DNA of 64,000 nt from Cannabis sativa (GCF_029168945.1 NC_083604.1:44077686-44141685), one strand, 5' to 3'; positions 44,559 to 56,933 are shown, counted from the stretch's first letter. Numbers and translations: made by a program. The notes: generated from the letters alone by a model not told the origin.

Positions 44559-45026
44559 TTTATTTATGTTTTGTAATAATTTAGTTTAATTTTGAGACAA
44601 TATTTTATTAGGATTAATATGTTAAAGTTAATTACCTTGAAGACATTTTTAAATTATCAATAAATTATTAAATTGTTATAATTATATTAATTAGATTTTA
44701 TTTAATAAATATTTATATAAATAATTATTTATTTATATATAGGATTAATATATAAATAAATTTTTATAAATATTTATTAATTTTTTTTTATTCTGACGGG
44801 TATTAGCGGCGGAGCATTAGCGGCGGGACCCCGCCGCTATTGCTCCGCCGCTCTTAATAGTATTAGCGGCGGACCCCTTTTTTGGCCGCTAATACTATTA
44901 ATAGCGGCCAAGCATTAGCGGCGAACCAATAGCGGCTGAAGTCCGCCGCTAATGCCCTTTAGCGGCCAGAAAGGAGACCAATATCGGCGGAGGGGTCCGC
45001 CGCTAATGGTGATAAATGTTGTAGTG
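44559..45026 (+). repeat. CACTA 1 3' UTR and right subterminal repeats
   Basis: AT-rich DNA to about 44795, then many copies of attagcggcgg/ccgccgctaat words in both orientations up to the terminus gttgtagtg at 45026. These mirror the array at the left end and should bind the TNPA-like protein. Confidence 0.88.
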
Positions 45027-45142
45027 TTTATAAACCCTATTTGATTAAAGTTAAGATTATAAGATTAATTCAAATTATTGTTCATATATTGATTAATCCC
45101 ATTAATAAAAAATAATTCAATATATGAACCCTATTTGATTAA

Positions 45143-45366
45143 ATTCATGGGTCACTTTTTATTTATATATAATAAAATAAAAATAAAATAAATCCCATTA
45201 AATCCAAAAAAAAAATTGGGTTCTAGATTTTCTTTAATTACCGTATTTCTAACCCTATTTAATTATTTATGCCTCTTTTATAAACCCTATTTGATTAAAG
45301 TTAAGATTATAAGATTAATTCAAATTATTGTTCATATATTGATTAATCCCATTAATAAAAAATATT
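45143..45366 (+). repeat. Second copy of the CACTA 1 target region (paralogous empty site)
   Basis: Repeats the sequence that flanks CACTA 1: the left flank 14355-14496 (attcatgggtcac...gcctctttt) joined directly to the right flank 45027-45115 (ataaaccctatttgatt...). The join reads gcctcttttataaaccc, with a single ttt where the element has two. Confidence 0.92.
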
Positions 45367-46427
45367 AAGTCTTTTCCCTTTAATTTTCCTTTTGTTGATG
45401 ATGCTAATTTATTCATATTAAGGTAGTGGTCTACTAGGGGATCTAACGAGTTTCGCCCCTTCACTAATGGCCTCTAAGAGTTTAAATTCTAATATTGTAT
45501 AAATCTTCATTTTGTTCTATTTCTTATATTAACTAAAATTTTGCTACTTTTTTTTTTTTAATTTACAACTTTAATGTTTATATCTTATTAGGGACATTCA
45601 TGGAAATTTGGGTTTCTTTGAAATATACAATTAATGAGCATTACTTTTTGATCATAGTGTGTTTTCCATGGCTGAAAACCTCAATAATCTCTATCATTTG
45701 ATATCAAATAAAATAAAATTATCATGATGTATACATTATGGTTATTTAATGAGTAATTAGTGTGTTGAAATTGTCAAACTGATATTTAGAATTGTTTATA
45801 ATTGAATTATTTCTTTGTCAAAATTAATATTAAGTATATTTATATGTTTATAGGTTTATCTATTTTCTCTTAGATCAATCATACTCATATAGCAAAAAAA
45901 TCATACTCATATAGACATGTTATTTTCATTTTGTAATTTAGATTTTCTTAGTCATTATTTAGTTCACTTTAACATTTTCCGATTATGGTAACTGAAGTTT
46001 TGTTTCTTTTATGTACTCTATTATTACAAATATCTGTATTACATGTATTATTTATTTTTGACTATGAGGAGGTGGATTTCTTTATTGGGAAACATATAGC
46101 GTGACAAATTATTGTTCATATATTGAATAATAATTTTTGATTAATGGAGTTCATATATATAACTGTGTATATTGAATTCTTTATTCAAATAATTATTCTT
46201 GATTTTTATGTGATTATTTATTGTTCATATATCTAGAACCCTATTTGATTAAAGTTAAGATTATAAGATTAATTAATTTGTGATTTCTTCCTATACACAT
46301 AGTAATAATCTCACCTAATAACTAATAATATTTTTTCTTTAATTTTTAATTATATCACTTTAAAATAACATAGAAAAAAACTAGCATAAAATTTAGTATG
46401 CGTGCCTCGCACGTAGCTTTTTACTAG
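45367..46427 (+). other. Right arm of Helitron H2, no gene
   Basis: AT-rich. The words aaccctatttgattaaagtt with aagattataagattaatt recur again near 46237. It ends in the hairpin and CTAG terminus. No reading frame with family resemblance. Confidence 0.6.
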
Positions 46428-47929
46428 TATAAAGATATAGATGCACGTTTTATGCAAATTTCATAAACTTTGTGACAGTTTATGGGGAAAATAAACTTTA
46501 GCACCACTATCGTATCCCCTACATATTTAATACCATTGGATCACAGATCAAGGGACAAAAAAAGTATCTCTACCATAGTGACAAAAATGATGTCTCTATA
46601 TTAGAATTATTATATATATATATATGCACGTTTTATGCACATTTACATAAATAGAGTATCAAACTTTGTCATGATGAGTGAATGAGACTACTCAACATCA
46701 CCAATTCACCACCATTAATAGATTAGGCAAGTAGTAGTGGTCCAATTTTTATTTTGGAGTTTTTCCTATTTTGAGTTAATATTACTTTTAAATGAATATT
46801 TATACTACTACAAACAAAAATAAATATTTATATTATTTATTAATTTTAAATATACTATTTTCAAACTTTTTTATTAATAAAAATATGGTATGAAAATACA
46901 CTTGACTACAATATGTAAATTACATAGGCTTGAAAATAACTCTAAAAAAGTAAAAAAATACCACTAATGTATAAAATAAAATAAATATGTGTGTATATAT
47001 ATATATATATATTTATTTTTACTTGGTTGAATAACTAAATAACAACAAATAAAAAAGTGTATAACAACTTACTATAACGTGTAAATTAAATAGGCATGAC
47101 AGTTCCACAAATTGCATCAAGTCAAAGAAAATACTATACAAATAATCTATAAAATAAATTTAAAAATAACTACATAATATTTGTACACTAACTCAAAAAT
47201 ATATCTACACATTAAAAAAATAAATATATACTTATTTTGCTCTTGGTTAAACAACCTAATAGCAATGAATAAACAACACAATAACAATTCTATTTTAATA
47301 CAAAAATTAATTGGACATCAACACATGCATCAACTTAAAAAATAAAATAAAACAACACACAAATTAAAAAAATATATATGCATATATTTATTTTTCTTGG
47401 TTAAACAACTAAATAACAAAAAAAAATTACATAACAACTCCATTTCAATATGTAAATTACTTAGGCATGAAAATAACTCCAAGAAAGTAAAAAATACCAC
47501 TATTATATAAAATAAAATAAGATATTTATACATGACATTACTTACACTACCATTTGTATTGTTTTTTACTTTTCTATTTTCAACCTTATTATGCAATGGT
47601 CTTTTTTTTTTTTTTTTTTGAAGTTGATGCTTCTAGAATAGGCTGAGAAACACGGTCATCCTCTATTATATATAGCGTTCTTACCTATTTTATTTTGCAT
47701 TTTGGGTTTCCTTAATTTTTAAGTAATATTTTTAGAATTTAGGATTAGAAAAAGGATGAAGAAGCTTTAAAAATAGCCATAGAGTCGTTACTCATTTTTT
47801 TTTTTTTTGGTTTCCTTATTTAAAATAAAAAGACCATAGTGAATTGTGAATTTATGAACTAAAAAAAATAGTTTCACACATCAAACATTCAGAGTGGGAT
47901 AGAAGAACATATGTACTTGAGAAATTCAA

Positions 47930-47982
<53 letters not shown>

Positions 47983-49046
47983 TGATGAAAGTTAAAAGAG
48001 TAGAACAAACAAGAAAAAGAAAATGAATATGTAAGTGACAAGAGAGAGTGAGAAAATCATGTCTACATGTAAAAATTGAATAATAATAATAAGTATTAAT
48101 GTGTAAGTAGAAATTTTGTAATATTTTAAATTTTTAAAAATATATTAAAGAAAATTAATGGTAAAATTATTTAAAATGCCGCTCATTATAGTAAAAGAAG
48201 TAATAATATGTAAGTTTTGGTTGGATTGAGCAAATATTCCTTTTATGTTTGGAAATGTGTAGACTAAACATTTTTAGTTGAATTTAAAAGTAAAAAATTA
48301 TATATTTAAAAAAAATTAACATAATTTTTGACATATTATTGATTTATTTTTTATGCTTTTACAAAAAGACTTAAAATATATAGGATTTCAATAGAAATAC
48401 TATTATAATATCAAATATTACTTTAAATTAGTTTATGTGGTAAGAAAAATCATTTATCGTATAAATATAGAAGAACTAAATTATAATTTGTCAAAATTTT
48501 AATAATAAATAATATCTCAAAAGTAAAATAAATAAATAAATAAATAATAAAATAAAATAAAATAAAATAAAGAATATTTATTTTAATTTTCATATTTTGT
48601 CTTAGGTCTCTTAAATTTTGAGACGTTATTGTCTAACAATATACTGTTATTATTACAATTTAATATTGGTATCCATACATTTTTTTTTTTTGAAGAAGGT
48701 ATCCATACATTTTGATTTAATAGATAATAAAAAAATTGCTAACCACTCACAACAAACTACATTGGTATAGTGTTAAATACTTTAAAATATTTAATTATAA
48801 CAATCTTAAACAAGATAAACATGGTTGGCGCTAAGTACTTATAATGTTTATGGTATATATGAACACATTGTATATAATAAAAATCCTGTGATACAAATTT
48901 GGGTAATTATTAAATAATAGGTGCTATTTTTGGTGGAAGCCAGTTTCTTTTGCCATAATATAAATATTTACATTTTTACCTATTATATTTTAAAATTAAT
49001 TGAGTGATACATGTACAGCTTTTTTATTCTATTCATATCTATCTAT
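46428..49046. other. AT-rich intergenic DNA
   Basis: No gene seen. Contains the duplicate of 9770-10220 (at 46600-47105) and a further, more decayed repetition of similar words at about 47110-47520 (ttggttgaataactaaataa, ttggttaaacaactaaataa). A GA microsatellite and an (aaat)n/(aaaat)n stretch near 48520-48570 are also present. Confidence 0.65.
47934..47980. repeat. (GA)n microsatellite
   Basis: Uninterrupted ga dinucleotide over 47 bases, about 23 units. Likely length-polymorphic. Confidence 0.97.
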
Positions 49047-49712
49047 TCTATATAAAGTGTGTCTATATAACTGAAATTCTTGGTTTATGAGAAATTTATG
49101 GGTCATTTTTATTTTTTATTTAATAAAATAATAAAATAATAATAAAACAAATCTTATTAATATTTAAACTGATATTAAATATTGAAGAATCACACCCATT
49201 TAAAAAGAAAACAACCGGTATTAATCTCTCTGTCCCCTTTCAATTCAAACCTCTTTCTTCTCTTCTTCCTCCATCGACGAAATCATCAAGGGCAATAAGA
49301 AATCTGAAATTTACCCTTTTTAGGAGATGTGTACAGATATTGTTTCTGCTAAACTTAGCAACCGTTTCATCTCACTCGTTTTGGTTACACTATTACGACT
49401 TGACTTAAAATACTATTGCATATAAATTTCCAATAAATAGACCATACATATTAATTTAGAACAAATAGTAATACATAGAATTCTGGAACCAAAAGATAAG
49501 GTTTTCAATCGTCTTATTATTCTCCTTTTTTGAGGTTCATGGTTTATTCTTCAATCAATACCTCTGTTCGAAGCTTCGATCAATTTATTTTTTTCTAATG
49601 GGACGGAGCTGCTCTTGTCCCTGTTTAAACTCCTGCCCCTGTTGTTGCCCCAGGGGAGCCCACGCTTTGAGTTACCTGCTTCAAGTTCTTATGGCCAACC
49701 ACATGTAATTAA

Positions 49713-50202
49713 TGTTATATAAATTAACAATTAACCCAAGATCTATTTGTATATAACATAGAACACAATAGTAGTATATGATAATTGAGTGTGTGTACCT
49801 GATTGATCCATAGCAATTATCTCTGTTTGATCCACAGCAGTTACTCCAATTTGATAGTGCAATACTATCAACTAAGTCTTCCTCCCTAGATCTCTAAATC
49901 AGAAGCAGTTTATTTTCTCTGATTATCAAAAGGTATACAATTGTGATGAGACAATATGTATTTATAGAGTTAGGGAGGGGACTTAGCTACAAAACCCTAG
50001 TTGGGCTGGGCCTGCTCATCAAAGGCTTCAGTCAACTAGAAAAGCCCACACTTCTGCTTCACCTAGACTTTACTCACAGATGCTAAGCCCATTAACAATT
50101 GATCACCAACAACATGGGCTAACACAGCAAAGAACTATCCAATCAACCCAAGTTTTAATAAAACCAATAAAACTTAATGTAAGCCCAAATAAAAGTCTAA
50201 CA
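49713..50202 (-). repeat. 3' LTR of copia E
   Basis: 490 bp; a tatttatag TATA-like box (plus-strand gtatttatagagttag mirrored in the 5' LTR). Differs from 56325-56813 mostly in its first 30 bases and in gggctgggcctgctc versus gggtgggctcgctc. Confidence 0.94.
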
Positions 50203-50879
50203 TTCTCCCACTTGGGCTACATTGATTTTAATACATATATATTATATATCAAAATAATTTTATTTGAAAACGACTCATGGGTTGAACAACAGGAAAACAT
50301 TTGTGGCCACTTTAAAAAATGATAGTTCTCTGATAGCATCTCAACATACCGGTCCAATTTAACCTTTGATAATGAACTATGACAATCATATTGTTTTTAG
50401 CTCAACAAAAGACATTCATAATCACAAATACCAGAGTATTAAATCGACATGGTCAATAAGTCTAGTAGTGTGGTAAGGAATTATGTTCAACATGTGATCA
50501 ATATAAAATAACATAATATCCTTATCAGTCCTCAATTTCACTGATACCGTGATGCTTAATAAATAAGCCAGTGAAATTAAACATACACCACTTAAAATAA
50601 GTAAGTGTCACTAAACTTGCTTAAAGAATTAAGCCAACAACATATCATTGTCAATAAGCAAATAAATTTAAAAGACAATGATCACAACAATATGAACCAC
50701 ATGCTTTCAATTCAATCATTCTCGAGAATATAACAAAACCTAACTGAAAGCATAAACATCCAATAATCAAAAAGTATTGGCCCACAAAGTAGTTCATAAC
50801 ATCAACAAGTAAATTACATATAAATGTAATCTCAAAAGATAAAATAAGAAACTCCCACTAACCCAAAGGAACAAAAGAT

Positions 50880-53800
50880 TATAAAATGCTCATATGAACA
50901 ACATGTAATCAAACAATATGGCACTTAATCCTTTGGTTAGAGGATCTGCTAACAACAACTTGGTTTTTCAATATTCTGTCACAATGTCTCCTTTCTTGAC
51001 CAAGTCTCTAATAGTGAGATACTTTATTTCCATGTGTTTAGAAGCACTACTAATCTTGTTATTCTTTGAAAAGAAAACAGCAGCATTATTATCACAATAG
51101 ATTAGTATAGGAGAGGAAATAGGATCAACTAGTCGTATCTCTAAAAACAAAAATTCTTTAACCATAGAGCTTGCAAAGATGCACCATAACATACGACAAA
51201 TTTAACATATATAGTAGATGATACGATTAAAGTCTATTTAACACTTTTTCAATAAATAACAGCATCAACAAAAGTGAAAATATAGCCAGAAGTTGACTTT
51301 AAATCATCTACATAACCACCAAAATCTGAATCTGAATAACCAACAACTTAAAGATTGTTGACATGCTTATACACAAGCATAAAACTCTTCGTTCTTTGCA
51401 AATATCTCAAAACTTTTTTTTGGCTGCAACCCAATGATCGAGGCCAGGATCAGATAAATATCTCCCAAGAACATTTACTACGAAAGCTATGTCAGGTCGA
51501 GTGCAAACCTGAGCATACATCAAACTCCCTACTACACTTGCATAAGGGATGTTCTTCATTGCTCCTCTTTCCAAGTCGTTCTTAGGACATTGCTGCTTAG
51601 TGAACTTGTCCCCTTTCAGAATAGGAACAGAACCAGCTTTACATAAATCCATGTTGAACCTTTTGAGCACACGATTAATGTAAGCTTCTTGAGATAAGCC
51701 AAGAACTTTTCGATTCCTGTCACGATGGATCTCAATCCCCAAAACATAGGATGCCTCTTCAAGATCTTTCATATCAAAATTGGAAGGCAGAAAATTTTTG
51801 GTCTCATTTAGGAGTGACAAATCACTGCTGGCAAGTAAAATGTCATCTACATAAAGAACAAGAAAAATATAACGACTCCCACTGATCTTCATATAAATAC
51901 ACTGATTAAACTTGTTCTCTACGAAACCAAACGATGTCACAACCTTGTCAAACTTCAAGTACCACTGGCGAGATGCCTGTTTGAGACCATAAATGGATCG
52001 TTTCAACTTGCAAACCAAGTGTTCTTTTCCTTTCTCCTTGTAGCCTTCAGGTTGAGACATATAGACTTCCTCATTCAATTCTCCATTCAGAAAAGCAGTT
52101 TTAACATCCATTTGATGCAACTCTAAATCAAAATGCGCAACTAAGGCCATAATAATTCTGAATGAATCTTTAGTGGAAACAGGTGAGAAAGTTTCAGTGT
52201 AATCAATACCTTCTCTTTGAGTAAAGCCTTTAGCCACTAAACGCGCTTTAAACCTTTCAATCTGTCCCTTTTTATCCCTTTTAGCCTTTAAAATCCACTT
52301 ACAACCTATTGGTTTGAAACCATCAGGTAATAAAACTAGCTCCCATACACCATTTTTCTTCATGGAGTCGATCTCATCATCCGTAGCTGCTAACCATTTT
52401 GAAGATTGTGGACTATTAAGTGCTTCACTAAAAGTGACAGGATCCACAAAATGATCAATATCATATTCTCCTTCTCCAAGATAAACAAAATTATCATGAC
52501 ACTTTGTTGACTTCTTTTGTCTCTGAGATCTTCTTAGAGGAGGTACTTCTGGAATAACTTCTCTTTGTTGATCATTGTTTTGAATAACATCTTCCACAAC
52601 TGGAATTTCTTCAATAACAGGATTCTCATTAACAATAGGAGCTTCATCATTAATAGGCCCTTCATCAATAATAGGACCTTCATCATCTTCGATATCGGGA
52701 GCAACGTATTCATCAACAATGGGAGCATTACCAACTGGAGTAGGATGGAGACTACTATAATCATCTCTTGAAAATGACATAGGAATACAAATTCCTTTAG
52801 ATGACTCCCCCATTTCAAGAGATGTTGAAGGAATTTTCTCAGCAACATCAAATTCCAGAAATTTAGCAGTCTGAGATTCAACAATTCGCGTACCACGAGT
52901 GGGACAGTAAAAGCGATAGCCTTTTGAGCGCATTGGATAACCAATGAAATAACGGCGATTTGTTCTCGGATCTAACTTTTTCAAATTAGGATCATAAATC
53001 TTTACTTCGAATTTGGACAACCCCATACTCGAAGATGATTTAGACTAGGCTTCCGCCAGGTCCACAACTCAAAAGGGGTCTTGGGAGCAGTTTACTGGGA
53101 ACACGATTTAAAATATAAGTTGCAGTCATAAGTGCTTCACCCCATAAAAACTCTGGAAGATTTGTTCTACTCATCATACTTCTAACCATATCCATGAGAG
53201 TGCGATTTCTCCTTTCAGCAACGCCATTTTGCTCTGGTGAACCAGGCATAGTGTATTGAGCAACTATACCATTTTCTTGTAAGTACTCTGCAAAAAGCCC
53301 CATGTGTTGTCAGTTACGTATAACGACCATAATATTCTCCTCCACGATCAGAATGAACAACTTTGATGACTCTTCCTAATTGTTTCTCAACCTCATTTCG
53401 AAAAATTTTGAGTTTATCAAGGGCGTCAGATTTTTCTTTAATTAAATAGGTGAATCCATAACGAGAAAAATCATCAATAAAAGTGATAAAATACTTATTT
53501 CTGCACAACGTGGTGGAATAAGGACCACTGATGTCCGTGTGGATAATTTCCAATAAAGATTGACTGCGGTTTGCAGTCTTCTTTCTTGTTTTAGTCAATT
53601 TTCCACGAGTACAATCAACACAAGTATCCCAATCAGAAGCATCAAGAGGAGGAAGTATTTCAGATTTAATTAAACGATCAACCCTTTCTCTGGAAATATG
53701 ACCCAATCTTTTGTGCCATAACAATAAGGATGTTTCCTTAATATGAGGTCTTTTACCCACAGTATTCACAACATTAAAAGAGGAATCTAAAGGAGCCAAT

Positions 53801-53967
53801 GACAACTTGTAAAGACCATCAGAATAAAAGCAATTTCCAATAATTCGAGAGTCAAGCATAATGTCAACATTATCATTTGCAAAATTAAAAGAATATCCTT
53901 GTTTAACCAAAAGCGGAAGCGAAACTAAATTCCTTTTAAAAGTAGGAATCAAGAAATTACTGTTCAA
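50880..53967 (-). pseudogene. pol: copia E pol: integrase, reverse transcriptase, RNase H, in broken frames
   Basis: Three main frames in order on the minus strand. 53967-53314: pre-integrase zinc region (LWHKRLGHIS, CVDCTRGK) and integrase core with two catalytic Asp (HTDISGP, HSDRGGEY). 53303-53040: integrase Glu region (PEQNGVAERRNRTL). 53026-51407: integrase C-terminus, an acidic linker with repeated IVDE/PIIDEGP words, and RT with WILKAKRDKKG, MDVKTAFLNGEL, SIYGLKQASRQWY and the YVDD box (VLYVDDILLA). RNase H remnants follow at 51400-50890 (SDSDFGG, KSTSGYIF, YCDNNAAV, ADPLTKG) with several stops. The frames differ, so at least four breaks exist. The zinc knuckle and protease that should precede integrase are not recognisable. 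Nonfunctional. Confidence 0.92.
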
Positions 53968-54785
53968 AATAATCTGAACACTAAACTGTAATTCAAGAAT
54001 AAGTGTGCCAACATAGATAACATCAACTCCAACATAAGTGCCACTTTAAGTTTTGACTCCCTCTCACTTATCTTCTTGAGATCCCATAGCCTTTGGTTGT
54101 AGTTGTTTCTTTTCATATTTTCTTTATCCTTTATTGGGCTTGAGTTGAGAAACAAAGTGAGAAGACTCATTCTTTTCATTTTGTTAGCTTGCTTGTTTCA
54201 GCTACACACTGAGAAATTAGATCACTAAAAATCCATGTTTTATTATAAGTGTTTAGGCAGTCTTGATTAGGCTGAAAGAGGCAGGAAGAGCATGAAGAGC
54301 TCGATGAATAATGAAAGAGTCAGGAAGAGGAATATTATGATCTTTTAACTTGGACTGAACATTCACCAATTTCAGAATAAAATCTCGCACTCCTTTTAAT
54401 TCATCATACTTAATGGTTGTCATTGCATTCATAAGATGTCCAACTGCAGCGATTTCACTAGTGTGAAATAGTTTTTCTTTGCTTTGAAATATTCATTAGC
54501 ATTTGTGGTGTTTGGCAAACCACCAAAAGATGTTCAGGAATTAAACGTTTCACAGCAATGAGACTAAGCTGATTTGAATTTTTTCAATGTGCATGAATAA
54601 TTTTTGGGCAACAATTCTGATATTAGAATAAGATCAGCAGATTTTTCTTCTCGAAGGCATAAGTCCAAATCTATTATGCCTAAAGTAATTTTCACATCTC
54701 GTTTCCATGTCTTAAAGTTGGAAGCATTCAAAATATGGATGGAAGCATTATTGTTGTTCACAGAAAAGGAGACTGAAAAATTCAA
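53968..54785 (-). pseudogene. gag: copia E gag remnant
   Basis: The N-terminal piece (54785 to 54564) has the copia gag start (LNASNFKTWKRDVKITLGI). Downstream the frame breaks repeatedly, and 54500-54000 retains only scattered gag-like words. No zinc knuckle and no protease DSGA-type motif were found, so internal deletions are likely. Confidence 0.75.
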
Positions 54786-56311
54786 AAAATTAAAACTTGA
54801 ATAAGCAATATGAGCAATGCATTAGAAAATATTGTAGAGTCAACTGGTCATTATAAACTCCCCTTTGGGGTGAGAATATAACACACACATGATCTACCTT
54901 CATGAAGTTAACAACAAAGAAAAAATACATATCATTTAAGAATTTTATTACCTTTGGGCAAATAAATTTCTTAAAAATATATATTAATTCAAGCAAAAAA
55001 TAATAATAAATTTATATATTTAAATTATTACCTTTGGGCAAATAATTAAAATATATATATTTAATATTAACTCACTTCATGGAATGTGAACTAATATATG
55101 TAAATACTACCTTTGGGCAAGTAATTACACATATAGTCAACCAAAAGATATAATATTTTCTTCAACATGTGAAATTTGGTGATAAAACAATCATTGAAAA
55201 TTAATAATTTTCAACCAAATTTCCAAAAGAGATATATTATTGCTTTTATTATATTGATAATCAAAAAATAAAGTGTCCACCATAACACATTATTTTTGTA
55301 TCAAACAACCAAGTTTTATAACTTTTGAACAACAAATAATTAAAAGATGTGAAATAAAAAAAAATAGGTGGAGATTACATAGTCAAAATAAATTAAACAA
55401 GAGAGTGACTATGTCATATGGGACGAGAAGAAACTCAAAAAATTTTCTATGATTTACGAATTTCGAAAAATTATCAAAAATTATTTTTAATAATTTTTTA
55501 ACTACATAATTATCATTAAAATAATAATAATTATTAAACGGAGTCAAAAAATTAATTAAAAATCATAGAAAAATCAGAAATTTAATTTTAAGCACGATGG
55601 AAAAAAAAAACGTCGAAAACGGACCTCCCAGCCGGCCCCACGCGCCCCCACGCGCCGCCTGCGCGAGTGGGCTTCGCGGCTGGGAGTTGTCTTCTTCCTC
55701 CAGCACTGCAGATGGATCCAGCAGTCGGGTCACGCGACCCGGTTCCTCCAATTCGGGTCTGCAACAGTTTTCCGGCCAAAAATTCGTCGAAAGGTGGGGA
55801 TTTTGGATGGGTTTCGATTGGGAATCAATTTCTAGTTGATTTACACTATTAATTTCGTGTATTAAAAAATAAATGGGTAGATCTATGGCTAAAATCAATT
55901 TCAAATTAGAAGAACACAAAAGAAAAAAAAAAAAAAAATTGTAATGCTAATCTTATATAAATCCGAAATTAATTATGTAGGAACATTCTTAAACAATTAA
56001 GAATGAGAAATCTATTATCAATTTTAGATCAAAAACAATAAAATCAAAATACACAAAATATAATTTCATATTATAATCATATAAACCCTAAAACTTTAAA
56101 TTTAAAATTCTCTTAATATACACAATGATTTCATGCATATAATATATCAATAGAACGAGAATTTAATAATAAACAAAACCCCTAAAGTTTTAAGATTTAA
56201 AAACAAAAAATTGCACATAAAATAATAACAAAATTCATATGTAATTATAGATAATTAACATATGCAAATTAATTATACTAATTATAGGTTCTAAATCATA
56301 TACAATAGGCA
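54786..56311 (-). other. Leader of copia E with spaced repeats and a GC-rich block
   Basis: No gene. A 15-19-base word (minus strand attatttgcccaaaggtaat) occurs three times at 54948-54966, 55028-55046 and 55107-55125, with a related ccaaaggggag at about 54853. At 55600-55800 the base composition jumps to strongly GC-rich, including ggtcacgcgacc, with sharp edges to AT-rich DNA. Frames across the GC-rich block exist on both strands but show no family match. Confidence 0.7.
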
Positions 56312-56324
56312 ATCTGATACCACA

Positions 56325-56813
56325 TGTTAGAAAAATTAATAATATACCCAAGATCTATTTGTATATAACATAGAACACAATAGTAGTATATGATAATTGA
56401 GTGTGTGTACCTGATTGATCCATAGCAATTATCTCTGTTTGATCCACAGCAGTTACTCCAATTTGATAGTGCAATACTATCAACTAAGTCTTCCTCCCTA
56501 GATCTCTAAATCAGAAGCAGTTTATTTTCTCTGATTATCAAAAGGTATACAATTGTGATGAGACAATATGTATTTATAGAGTTAGGGAGGGGACTTAGCT
56601 ACAAAACCCTAGTTGGGTGGGCTCGCTCATCAAAGGCTTCAGTCAACTAGAAAAGCCCACACTTCTGCTTCACCTAGACTTTACTCACAGATGCTAAGCC
56701 CATTAACAATTGATCACCAACAACATGGGCTAACACAGCAAAGAACTATCCAATCAACCCAAGTTTTAATAAAACCAATAAAACTTAATGTAAGCCCAAA
56801 TAAAAGTCTAACA
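56325..56813 (-). repeat. 5' LTR of copia E
   Basis: 489 bp, partner of 49713-50202. Adjacent to the primer site on its left. Confidence 0.94.
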
Positions 56814-56933
56814 ATTAAGCCATATATATATCTATACAAGAAGGTTTATATGTTAGTAGTTAATTGTGTGTGTGTGTGTTTGTTTGTAGGCATTGGTAGT
56901 TAACTTTCAGAGTTATATCAACAAGATGACTAG

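Larger units (their letters stand above)
14497..45026 (+). mobile_element. CACTA (En/Spm) transposon 1, complete ends, split by gypsy element A
   Basis: The left end cactacaagaattcccccc (14497) and right end ...aaatgttgtagtg (45026) are the inverted termini of a CACTA element, flanked by a 3-bp TSD ttt (14494-14496, 45027-45029). Without the 21.9-kb gypsy insertion plus its TSD copy it is about 8.6 kb. Order on the plus strand: subterminal repeats, 5' UTR/introns, TNPD-like transposase (38966-42493), TNPA-like gene (42643-44558), subterminal repeats. Both genes are broken, so mobility would need help from another copy. A related copy of the flanking sequence without the element lies at 45143-45366. 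Confidence 0.93.
14273..46427 (+). mobile_element. Helitron H2, outermost shell of the insertion nest
   Basis: The plus-strand opening tataaagtgtgcctatataa with aacagaattggtttatgag (14273-14310) matches the Helitron opening seen at 49047 and 11604. The 3' end is ttttta-CTAG (46424-46427) plus T, preceded by a hairpin cgtgc-ctc-gcacg (46401-46413). H2 proper is about 1.6 kb (14273-14496 and 45027-46427); the rest is CACTA 1 and everything nested in it. The interior right part contains an internal duplication (45143-45366) and no recognisable gene. Confidence 0.65.
49713..56813 (-). mobile_element. Ty1/copia element E, complete ends, degenerate interior, minus strand
   Basis: LTRs 49713-50202 (3', 490 bp) and 56325-56813 (5', 489 bp), each with tgtta...ctaaca ends, flanked by a 5-bp TSD attaa (49708-49712 and 56814-56818). 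A primer site tggtatcaga (minus strand) at about 56312-56321 and a purine-rich tract before the 3' LTR (agtgggaga, 50203-50220) are in place. Domain order GAG - integrase - RT - RNase H is that of Ty1/copia. The LTRs are nearly identical except near the start of the left one, so insertion looks fairly recent despite the poor coding region. Confidence 0.94.

Noticed and set aside
51407..53026. 539-codon frame considered as an intact copia polyprotein
   Set aside because: It contains only the integrase C-terminus and RT; integrase core, gag and RNase H are in other frames with stops, so the element is degenerate.
55563..55919. 118-codon frame across the GC-rich block of copia E
   Set aside because: Open on both strands because of base composition; no similarity to known proteins can be seen.
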